From NCBI GenBank assembly GCA_007922195.1, contig ML682005.1, positions 27,639,183 to 27,703,182 of the forward strand: 64,000 bases of DNA, given 5' to 3'. The DNA is from Podocnemis expansa (lineage: Eukaryota; Chordata; Testudines; Podocnemididae). Below are positions 45,212-54,335 of the stretch, piece after piece (the stretch's first letter is position 1; each line of letters begins with the position of its first letter). The translations under genes and the position numbers were made by a program. The notes under the pieces were generated by a model. It ran no database searches and had not been told where the DNA came from. It saw only the letters and a list, made by a program, of their open reading frames with translations.

Positions 45212-45922
45212 CAATGGTTCCCAACCTGGGGTCTGCAGACCAGGGGGGCGTGGTGCAAAGTCACTGCACATGGTCCACAGACAGATTGGGATGTGGGGCC
45301 AGACATTGCTGGGGTCTCAGGTTGCCAGGAAGACCCAGTCTTCCAGCTGGTAGAGAGCTTCCCCCAGGCTGGGAGTTATTAAAATTCCCACCCTGAGCAT
45401 GCTTAGGTGCATGCTCAGGGAGAGTAGTAGCCTGTAGGGTGGCCAGGTGTCTTCAGCTCTGGCACCCAGGTCGGGGGAAGGAAAGGGGCCCCGGGGGGTT
45501 GGGGACAGAGAACCAGCAGGGAGAGGGTTGGAGAATGGGCCAGTGGGCAGGGAAGACTGGGGAAGCAGAGGCACTTGGTCCTGGTGGACCTGTTACTGGG
45601 GGCCATGGCCGTAGTGGCCTCGCTCCCACGCAGGGGCACATGGCCACAGGAGCCCCATTACTGGGCAGGGTCATACGGCCACAGCAGCTCCCACTCCCAG
45701 CCAGGGGCAGGTGCAAGGGCGGGGGAGGGGGAGGAGGACATGGCCACAGCTGCAGCAGTCGGCTTCTTGGTAGCACAGGACAGATTCTGCCTGCATGGGC
45801 CAGATTCTGCCTGTGGCAGCAGCACTGTTTCTGAAAATCTCCAGCCAGGGGTCCACAAAGTTTTTTTTTTTCTTTTACCCTTAAAAAAGGGTCCCTGGCC
45901 TTAAAAAGGTTGGGAACCACTG
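45212..45922. mobile_element. GC-rich non-autonomous hAT element, complete
   Basis: Ends CAATGGTTCCCAACCTGG and AAGGTTGGGAACCACTG are inverted repeats. Flanks GGCTATTT (45204-45211) and CACTATTT (45923-45930) match at 6 of 8. A perfect hairpin (12-bp arms CCCTGAGCATGC / GCATGCTCAGGG) lies at 45391-45420. The interior is GC-rich with open frames on both strands that are not gene-like. Confidence 0.88.
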
Positions 45923-45930
45923 CACTATTT

Positions 45931-46463
45931 TATTTTTTATTAATTCATTATCTTGTTTCAAAAGCAATAGTAGGGCCCTGTATACACCATAAACTTTGCT
46001 TAACATAAGTTATGGCAGTGTAGCCAGTGCAGTTAGTATAGCACTTGTGCATGTGCATACTTAACTGCTTGTGCTAGTGCTACCTGTACTCACCAGGAGT
46101 GCTTGTATGGATGCAAAGTCTAGTGCACTGTAGGTTGGTATCTGTGACATTATGCATTATAGTTACAGAGTGAGCCAGTGACAATGTGACCAAGGAGATG
46201 ACTCGTTGAATACAAGTTGATTTATTATGGAGTACAGTGCTCAAGTCCCTCTGTAGCCGGGGATTCCACTATGGCAGCAGATGGGCTCCTCGGTGTAGCT
46301 TCCGAGGCACTGGCTGCAGCTTCATGGTCCATTGGGGCAGTCCAACATGCTTTGGAAATCCCCCTATCTATAAGTCATCTGAGTACAAAGGTGTACATGT
46401 AAATGAGCCACGTGATGCAATAGTCACATGTACACAAGTCACATATACAAGTCACAAGTTAAT
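45931..46463. other. Unassigned sequence left of CR1
   Basis: Contains GTTGATTTATTATGGAGTAC near 46218 and short CACAAGTCACAT repeats at 46430-46460. It could be a decayed LTR, but neither a second LTR nor a primer site was seen. Confidence 0.35.
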
Positions 46464-47950
46464 CATAGAATCATAGAATCCTAGGGTTGGAAGGGACCTC
46501 ATAGGTCATCTAGTCCAACCCCCTGCCAGAGGCAGGACCACTCCCACTAAACCATCCCAGTCATGGTTTTGTCCAGCCGGGCCTTAAACACCTCCAAAGA
46601 TGGAGACTCCACCACCTCCCTTGGCGGCTCATTCCAATGCTTCACCACTCGCCTAGTAAAAAAGTTTTTTCTAATATCCAGCCTCGACCTCCCTAACTGC
46701 AACTTGAGACCATTGCTCCTTGTTCTGTCCTCTGTTACCACCGAGAACAGTCAAGCTCCATCTTCCTTAGAGCATCCCTTCAAGTAGTTGAAGGTTGCTA
46801 TCAAATCCCCCCTCAATCTTCTCTTCTGCAGACTAAATAAGCCTAATGCTTTCAGTCTATCCTCATAGGGCTTGTGCTCCAGCCCTTTAATCATTTTGGT
46901 TGCCCTCCTCTGAACTCTCTCCAGTAGGTCCCTGTCCTTTTTGTAGTGGGGAGCCCAAAGCTGAACACAGTATTCTAGATGTGGCCTCACCAGTGCAGAA
47001 TAGAGGGGAATGATCACATCCCTTGATCTGCTGGTAACACTTCTTTTGATGCAGCCCAGTATGCCATTGGCCTTTTTGGCAGCAAGAGCACACTGCTGAC
47101 TCATATCTAGCTTCCCATCCACCATGACCCCCAGGTCCTTTTCTACACTGCTGCTACTTAACTGAATGTTTCCCAGCCTGTAGCAGTGCATGGGGTTTTT
47201 CCGTCCCACATGCAGGATTTTACACTTGTTCTTATTGAACTTCATAAGATTTTTATTGGCCCATTGTTCCAATTTATCTAGGTCTCCCTGAATCCTGTCC
47301 TTGCCCTCCAACGTGTCTACTGTTCCCCCCAGCTTGGTGTCATCCGCAAACTTACTGAGAGTACAGTCTATTCCATCATCCAGATCATTGATGAAAATGT
47401 TGAACAGAACTGGCCCCAGGACCGACCCCTGGGGCACACTACTCATTACTGGCTGCCAGCTAGACATGGAACCATTGATTCCTACACGCTGAAATCGTTG
47501 ATCTAGCCAGTTTTCTATCCACCTTATAGTCCACCTATCCAACCCATACTTCCTTAATTTGCCAATGAGAATGCTGTGGGAAACTGTATCAAAAGCCTTG
47601 CTAAAATCAAGGTATATGACATCAACGGTTCTTCCTGCATCCAGAAAACCAGTCATCTGATCATAGAAGGAAATGAGATTGGTCAGGCATGATTTACCCT
47701 TGGTAAATCCATGCTGACTGTTCCTGATCACTTTATTTTCTTCTAAGTGTTTGAGGATGGATTCTTTAAGAATCTGCTCCATAATTTTGCCAGGGATTGA
47801 GGTGAGGCTGACTGGTCTATAATTCCCTGGATCCTCCTTTTTCCCTTTCTTGAAAATAGGCACTACATTTGCTTTTTTCCAATCCTCTGGCACCTCCCCT
47901 GTTCTCCATGAGTTTTGAAAAATAACGGCCAGCGGTGCTGCTATCATATC
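46464..47950 (-). mobile_element. CR1 LINE, best-preserved copy (RT open)
   Basis: A minus-strand CR1 truncated at its 5' end. A 398-codon open frame (46751-47947) holds the [53 protein letters not shown] (block A), [30 protein letters not shown] (catalytic FADD), and then the C-terminal [20 protein letters not shown] and [16 protein letters not shown]. After a frame change the 3' end continues to [16 protein letters not shown] (46600) and the tail of TCATAGAATC repeats (antisense) at 46464-46483. The endonuclease is absent. CR1 enzymes make DNA at a nicked target. The long open frame marks this as the youngest LINE here. Confidence 0.95.
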
Positions 47951-48001
47951 AACACCATTGCAAGCCTCTTCTCCTTTTACTCAGGCAATGACAGAGATTG
48001 G
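47951..48001 (-). repeat. 50-bp direct repeat, copy A, at the CR1 5' junction
   Basis: CAACACCATTGCAAGCCTCT... ends CAATGACAGAGATTGG. It recurs with one mismatch at 50158-50207. Confidence 0.9.
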
Positions 48002-48419
48002 AAGTTCAAACTAAGTGGTTCATTCGAACTAACCAAATATGACTTACAGTGAATTTTTGCAATGTGTTTTGGAGTACACCCACAAGTTGCAAGGCATGCA
48101 GTTGACAGCAACTGCTTAAGTTCCTATAATGCAATTTTCTCCATCCCATAATGACATTCTTATTCCATAATTTGTTCTAAATTTGTATTAAATCCCACAC
48201 ACCTACATGAGACTTGAGGCTGTCTGCTATCTTTGACAGAAACATGGAGCTTGCCCAGCTTTGCATTATTGTCCTGAATGCTGCAAATGCAGGATGACTG
48301 ACAGAATTTGTGGAACTGCAGGAAGTACCAAAACAATGTGGGGAGGGGGACTTGATGACTTCTTTGAGGTCAGATTATTAAGGGACATAGCAAAAAAAAA
48401 TATCTATCTATCTATCTAT

Positions 48420-49500
48420 GCATGGCGGTTGGAGGCATGTATGACATAGTTGCATACTGTGGAGCGTGCTATGGGCCTGAGCCTGAAACACTGACCAGTG
48501 TGACTGCATGGGGCAATGAACAGCACCTACAGAACTTTCAGATGCAAAAGACCACATTTGTGGGTCAAATTGCCACCAAGTACTCCCAGTGTATGGACAC
48601 CAGCATGAAGGCTGCATTGACCATTTAGAAGTGAATGGTGGAAACTGGTAATGTTGGCTTGCCACTGAGCAGTGGGAAATAATTTTAGTGTTGGAAAACG
48701 CTCAGTCGGGGACACTATCACAGAGGTTTTCAACCAGCATGGTCTATGCACAGAGCCATGAAATTTTGTACAAATGTAATGAAAATCAATGTAAAACAAA
48801 CATTGTTTCATCTTAAACAATATTCTATCATTCTAAATGCAGGTGGCCAAAGGGCAAGTTGAGATGAGGTGTATTTGTTTCCAGTGGATTTGGAACATTA
48901 ATGGATCTGATCCTTCTTTAGCTTGCTGTACGCACTACGTTGCAAACCTCTCCAGTAAGCCTGTAACCACTGTAAATGTGACATTTATGAGCAATCAATT
49001 CAGCTGAAAAAAGTGCATGTGCTGTGGAATTGTTTGTCTGATTGAAGTGTGCTGTGTAACTGCACAATCATGCAATCATATAGAACAATTAATTGTCTCC
49101 TGCTACTCAGGACTATGACTTTAGAAAATGTGCAGGCCATTGTGAATGGATTTGCAGCTATCATTATGGTTATTTCTATGGTTGTGCAAGTACTGTTGAA
49201 TCCGTGGGGATGCTCCATGGACATCGTTATGGGCCAGTCAGGGAGGATGAGTGATGCTTGTATTTTTAAGAACATGGAACTGTTCAGAAAGCTGCAAGCT
49301 GGGCAATTTCCTCCTGACTGGTGGATTACCACTGATGATATTAAAATACCAGTAGTGAGCCCAGAAGACCCACACTACCCCTTCCTCCGTAGCTTGACTG
49401 CTCCCATGAAACATTAAACAAGCTGTGCAGGTGCAGAATGATAGTTGAATGTACTTTTGGTAGAGTGAAGGGATATTGGTGCACTGAGCTGTAGAAAACT
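48420..49500 (+). pseudogene. Harbinger (DDE_Tnp_4-type) transposase, plus strand
   Basis: N-terminal text LQNFQMQKTTFVGQIATKYS then MDTSMKAALTI (48520-48628) matches the WxxNFRMxxxTFxxL...LRPALTV start of these transposases. The C-terminal part at 49127-49410 reads VQVLLNPWGCSMDIV, SGRMSDACIFKNMELFRKLQ, AGQFPPDWWIT and DPHYPFL. These correspond to the second Asp region (HDARVFxNSxLxRK) and the GDPAYPL block. MIVECTFGRVKGYW at 49440 is the last conserved helix with its catalytic Glu. The enzyme would cut and paste the element. Stops at several points and the missing centre make it inactive. Confidence 0.75.
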
Positions 49501-49789
49501 CCAAGCTGGAGCAGATAAGTGGTGTGCTTCCCTGAAAGCACAAACCTCCTCCTTCCCTGAGACAGCTGGGAAGTGGTGCTATCTGGTAGGAGCTGGGAAC
49601 CCCTCCTACCTTGTGCAGGAGGGGATGTGTGAGGCCTGGGGAGTAGGGGTTACAAAATGCAGGCTTTACCCATGGGTGCTGGAGACCCATGGTACGCCAC
49701 TGGCACATGCTCATTTCTACTCCCGGATTGGGCTCAGCCATGCAAAGCTAAGAGGCCTGGGTAGACTTCAGTGGAGTTTCAAGGACCCT

Positions 49790-50130
49790 GGGCTATATCT
49801 ACATCTGGCAAATTTAGTTTGTATTTGAACTCATGCTTAGTTCAAACTAGAATATTTGGTTAGTTCAAATGAACCACTTAGTTTGAACTTCTTAAATTCA
49901 AACTAAGCGTTAGCCTGAGTCTTGCCCACACCTAGTTTGAACAAAAATTTGAACTAAGTGTGTAAATCGAGACTAACCCCCAGTACTTACAAGTTCGAGC
50001 AAAGCTTTCCTTAGTCCGAACTATGACATTTCTTAGTTCAGACGTGGGAAAGTCTAGTGTAGACATGAGCTAAATCAGTTTAGACTAAGCCTCCTTAGCC
50101 TAGACTAATTTGCCAGTGTAGACATAGCCC
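49790..50130. mobile_element. Terminal MITE or long terminal repeat of the plus Harbinger
   Basis: Ends GGGCTATATCTACATCTGGC and CCAGTGTAGACATAGCCC are inverted. The interior has TTCAAACTAA-type palindromes shared with 857-1373. No coding sequence. See the plus-strand Harbinger entry for the alternative. Confidence 0.7.
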
Positions 50131-50157
50131 TGGTTTGTGGCATAGCTGCACCTCTGC

Positions 50158-50207
50158 AACACCATTGCAAGCCTCTTCTCCTTTTACTCAGGCAATGACA
50201 GAAATTG
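50158..50207 (-). repeat. 50-bp direct repeat, copy B, in the SANT-like fragment
   Basis: Same sequence and orientation as 47951-48001; continues without break into the SANT-like fragment. Confidence 0.9.
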
Positions 50208-50460
50208 GTCTATGAGACTCCAATGAGGTATCTATGATATGCAGCTCATTGTGAATGTGGCAGGTCTGCTGCAGGCACCAGGTCAACTGTTGGTCTCCCT
50301 GACTTTGTGGTATGCCTGGCGCCATTCCTTCACTTCCATGAACATCTGCTGTTGATCCCTGGTATGTCCTTTCTCTTGAGCACTTGGGAAGTCCTATTGT
50401 TGATGTCCACATTTCTATAACTGGTCTTTAGCTGTGCTTATATAGCTATTTTTTCCCTAC
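50158..50460 (-). pseudogene. Myb/SANT-like Harbinger accessory ORF fragment
   Basis: On the minus strand, in shifting frames, the text of the SANT-like helix region appears: RTYQGSTADVHGSEGMAPGI and, in the correct frame, RNGARHT, GRPTVDLVP. The later text resembles CRFYDELHAI (ATCTHS / NELHIID). It is interrupted by many stops. It is probably the partner ORF of the nearby minus-strand Harbinger element or an older copy. The 50-bp direct repeat forms its left end. Confidence 0.5.
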
Positions 50461-50579
50461 AGGATCAGGTCACCCAATGTCTCCTGTCTACTCCAGGCAG
50501 GAATGTGTCTAGCCCATGAAACCAGCATTGTCAACTGGGGAGCTGCTCATAACAAGGGAGAGCTGGCAAGTGTACTCAT

Positions 50580-52660
50580 TAAGGTCTAACCTACACTGTA
50601 AATGGAGGTCAGCTTACATCAACCCCCTAGAGCATGAATCTCCAGTGGCACATCAGCTATGCTGATAGAAATCCCACTGAAATTCAACTTAATAAAACCA
50701 CCCTTGCAAGTGGGATTGAATTACATCTGTGTAGGCAGAACACAATGTAAGTCAACATCACTGGCTTCTTGGGGCTATCCCATAAGTTTCTGTTCTGACC
50801 ATTCTGGACATTGCGCTCCACTGCACTACAGCCATATAAGCAGGACATAGTTTTTCCCTTCAGGTCCTGGGAAATTTTGAATTCCCATTCCTGTTTGGGC
50901 AGCCTGGAGACAGCCTGAGAACTGAACAACTCATGGCAACTCCATACCCCAGATGCACCCCAGCAAGGGTACCAAGGAAGAACAGATAACTGTTGGTGTG
51001 TTTTTTTCTCTGAGGTCAAGCCTGGTGAACAGACTCCTCCACTTTCCTTTTAAAGACCCAAATGCACATTCCACCACCATTCTGCACTTTCTGAGACTAT
51101 TATAGAAACACTCCTTATTGCTGTCCAGGTGCCTGGTGTAGGGGCTCCTTGGCCACGATAGCAAGGAGCAGGCAGAATGCCCCAGGCTCACAACTGGCAT
51201 TTAAACATCCCTGATATTTAAGTTTTTCAGGGAAGAAAGTACCTGCATAGATTCTTCTGAACAGACTGGAGTTCATAAAGAGGTGCACGTCATGCATCTT
51301 TCTATACCGCCCCACACAGATGTCCATGAAACACCTCTTGTGATCAACAAGGACTTATAAGACCATTGAGATGTATCCCTTTATGAACTCTGTGGCAAGG
51401 TGGTTCAGAGCTAATAGGAATACGCATCCTATTTATGCCCTCCCCCCTCATTTGGGAATCCCAGTGCGGCAAACCCATCCAATATGTTCTGCAAATTTCC
51501 CAAAGTCACCACCCTTTGTAGCAGAAGACTGTTAAATATTAAAACCTCTGCACAATTTCATCACAGCAGCTCCCACAGTGGATTTCCCCACTCTGAACTG
51601 ACTTCTAACTGACCAGCAACAGTCTGGGGTTACTAGCTTCCACAGAGTGATGACCATTTGCTTCTCCACTCTCAGAGCTGGTCTCAATTTGCACTTCAGG
51701 GCCAGGGACAGCTTTTTGCATGGATCAAGAAAAGTGGCCTTCTGCATACAAAAGTTCTAATATTACTGCTCATCTTCCCACACCATAATCACAATGCAGT
51801 CCCACTAGTCTGTGCTTGTTTCTCAACTAGTGTTTCAGTAACTGAAGATGATGCATGACATCCTGCAGAAAGCAGGAATTGTTTCAGTCTATGGTTTGTA
51901 GCAGAGTGGCCTCAGTAACATCACAATTTTCTGTACAGCAGCTTCTGCTTTGCTGTTGAAAATACTGCAGGATAAGGTGTGAGGTGTTTGTAATGCACAC
52001 AATGATATTGCAGAACTGGGTGGACTCCATGCCACTCCAGCAATGGCATGCACATGGCAGAGAAAAAAAGCACCAAAAATTTCCCACTAAGCTCTGCATT
52101 TACTTGCACTACGGAATAGCTACCCATGATGCACTACTTTGAATATCGACACAACAGTGGCTAGTGGGGATGCAAGAGCCTGACGTAAGGAGTGTGGTAT
52201 AATCACAGTCCTGTGAGTTCCAGAATTATATGGGTAAAAGTAGATTTGAAATACATTGACTTCCCTCCACAGTGTAGACATGACACAAGTTGAGCAATCA
52301 AGAAAAGCATTTAAAAATATGGAGGGACTTTAAAATGGGGATGGTGACTTCCAGTCTCTGTGACCTCTGGGCAATGGAGTTCATAATGGTGAGCAGAGTG
52401 GTCCCTATCAGGGATTGTGGGACTGCTGCTGGAGAACTATCATGATTGGCAAGGGTCATGCAGTGTCTACAATTGCACTGCTTTCACCCCTGTAAGTTGA
52501 CCAGGGTTCAGTCTTGCTCAGGGAGCTGTATCACTGCATTGCTGTAACAGGGTGCTTATCCCACTGACAGACAAATTTGAGTATAGACACATGCACAAAT
52601 AAATTAATGGAAGGTAACTTACAATGTTTACCTAACTTTGTAGCGTGGACCAGGCCTTAT
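50580..52660 (-). mobile_element. PIF/Harbinger element, minus-strand copy
   Basis: The left end GGTCTAACCTACACTGTAAA near 50582 and the right end TTTGTAGCGTGGACCAGGCC near 52637-52656 are roughly inverted. An inner inverted match is CACAGTGTAGACATGACAC (about 52270). The transposase lies between on the minus strand. The right end is also shared (inverted) with the MITE at 32174, supporting one family. The 3-bp target duplication could not be determined. Confidence 0.6.
50930..51770 (-). pseudogene. Harbinger transposase, minus strand
   Basis: N-terminal text KLSLALKCKLRPALRVEKQM, VITLWKLVTPDCCWSVRSQF and RVGKSTVGAAVMKLCR (51535-51745) is the conserved start with its helix-turn-helix-like GVGKSTVG segment. 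In another frame, MDICVGRYRKMHDVHLFMNS and SLFRRIYAGTFFPEKLKYQG (51205-51327) cover the second catalytic Asp region. HLDSNKECFYNSLRKCRMVV and ECAFGSLKGKWRSLFTRLDL (50985-51105) contain the catalytic Glu. Frames change twice and stops occur, so it is dead, but its conserved blocks are cleaner than in the plus-strand copy. The usual family length is roughly 380-420 residues. Confidence 0.82.
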
Positions 52661-53169
52661 ACTTAAGGGAATGTTACGCAAGTTAGGAGCACTTCTATTA
52701 TGGATTAAGCAATTTGTTTTCTCTCCTTCTCTCCCACCATATTCCTGAGTTTTGAATGGGTTTACAACTAAACATAAAACAAACCTTTGGATGCATGCAT
52801 TTTCTGTAACAGCAACCAAGCTATGCCAAGATGCCTTGAGAATGGTGCAGAAATATAATAAGAATAGCCTATATTTCAGCCTCAGGAGGCCCAAAAGATT
52901 CAGATAAACTTCCATTCTGAATCTTTGGAGGTTTTTCTGTCCCTACTTAAAATTCCATCTGTTGACAAATTTTTGGAAGGCTGCGTTAAAGACATGAGAT
53001 CCCCTAAAATGGAAGTGTGAAGGTTCTTATAGAGAATTCTTTAAAATGCATAACTGTACAGTGGAAGACAATATGGTTTGCTATGTTACAGAACAAGTGG
53101 GTGTAATCTTTGCTTGAAGGAGGGATTGTTGTTGGGTTTTTTTTTTCTCCTTACAAAAAGAGGAACTCA
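52661..53169. other. AT-rich sequence, nothing recognised
   Basis: No feature; T-run at about 53138-53148. Confidence 0.4.
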
Positions 53170-53175
53170 TTGTTT

Positions 53176-53445
53176 GATTAAAAACCACAAGGAGTCTGGT
53201 GGCACTTAAAAGACTAACAAATTTATTTATAGCATGAGCTTTCATGGGAGAAAATCTCACTTCATCAGACACTTGAAGATGGGAAACTCACAGAATGGGA
53301 GCCTTTGAGCATCTTCAAGTATGTGATGAAGTAGGACTTTCTCCCATGAAAACTCATGTGGTGAATAAACATGTTAATCTTTTAAGTGCCACCAGACTCC
53401 TTGTTTGTTTTGCTGAACTAGACTAGCACGGCTTCCCCTTGGAAC
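53176..53445. mobile_element. Foldback-family element, palindromic copy
   Basis: ACAAGGAGTCTGGTGGCACTT, AGACTAACAAATTTATTTA and ATGAGCTTTCATGGGAGAAA on the left are mirrored on the right by TTTCTCCCATGAAAACTCATG, TTAATCTTTTAAGTGCC and ACCAGACTCCTTGTTTG. The arms are about 110-120 bp each, with the centre near 53290-53310. No open frame. The 3' flank GACTAGCACGGCTTCCCC is the common right end. Confidence 0.85.
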
Positions 53446-54264
53446 TTGTCACCATTGTTTGATGTTTATGTCAACTGAGTCATCTGAATCTAGTACATTA
53501 TTGTTCTGATTGTAAGCCAGGCCTGTCTTCCTATTCACTTGTATGGCTTTGGATCAAGTGCTCTCTTATCAATGTTATTGGAGGAAGAAATTATTTCTCA
53601 TTCTAAGAAGAATAAACACAATACAGGCAAGTGGATTTACAATTACAGAAAGCTGCAACGCAATGAAGTGACATATGCAGTTTAAACTTAGAATTTGAAA
53701 ATCTCATTTAAAGCTAATGAGAGAGAGATTGAGCTAGAATTGCCAAGAGACTTAGGTACATGAATCCAAAATTTAGATCCTCAAAACTAATATTTAACTA
53801 TTGCCTAGCCCTGTAAGGGCCTATATTTCCATAGGTAAAATCCTCAAGGCCACCTGTCATGCACACAGCTACCTAAATCCTGACACCTGGGAACCTAGTT
53901 TACACATAGTCCCGCAGCAGGATACTCAGATTAGTGCTCTCCCATTACATTCACTTGTGGGACCCATTCCAGTAAGGGGGCTCTGAGAATACCTCCTGGC
54001 TTAGGCCTCACACAAAGCACAAGATGGGATACTGCCTGTAACTGTTAGTCCAATTGTGAGAACACGCACAGAGGAAGACAGTTAAAATAGGAACAAGAGA
54101 TTAAACAATTGTAAAATGGTAGTAGGAAAAAAATGATAGTAGGAAAAAAATGGCTCTGCAATATTCACAGGTAGGTTTTCCTTTAGTTCCATTTGTGTTT
54201 TAATTACTAGTAAACTGAATCACCCACAAACTCTACTCAAAACCTTGGAATTAGCAACCCAGGT
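53446..54264. other. AT-rich sequence, nothing recognised
   Basis: No supported feature. Confidence 0.4.
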
Positions 54265-54335
54265 TTTCAGGTTCCATGTTAGCCTAGTAAAGCAAAAAAA
54301 GCAAGGAGTCTTGTGGCACTTACAGACTAATAGTT
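54265..54335 (+). repeat. Foldback-family fragment
   Basis: TTCCATGTTAGCCTAGTAAAG then AAGGAGTCTTGTGGCACTTA and AGACTAATAG form the left end of the family. Confidence 0.7.

Larger units (their letters stand above)
48002..50130 (+). mobile_element. PIF/Harbinger element, plus-strand copy
   Basis: A decayed transposase (48420-49500) lies between inverted sequences: 48004-48042 is the reverse complement of 49853-49889 (TATTTGGTTAGTTCAAATG...). The right side continues to TTTGCCAGTGTAGACATAGCCC at 50109-50130. The matching outer 240 bp on the left is missing, replaced at 48001 by the 50-bp repeat. 49790-50130 also has its own inverted ends (GGGCTATATCTACATCTGGC), so it could be a separate MITE inserted here. 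Confidence 0.65.

Noticed and set aside
45439..45920. Overlapping open frames on both strands
   Set aside because: Interior of a GC-rich non-autonomous hAT element with defined ends; no domain recognised.
46210..46463. Possible LTR left of CR1
   Set aside because: No second LTR, no primer binding site and no internal retroviral sequence seen.
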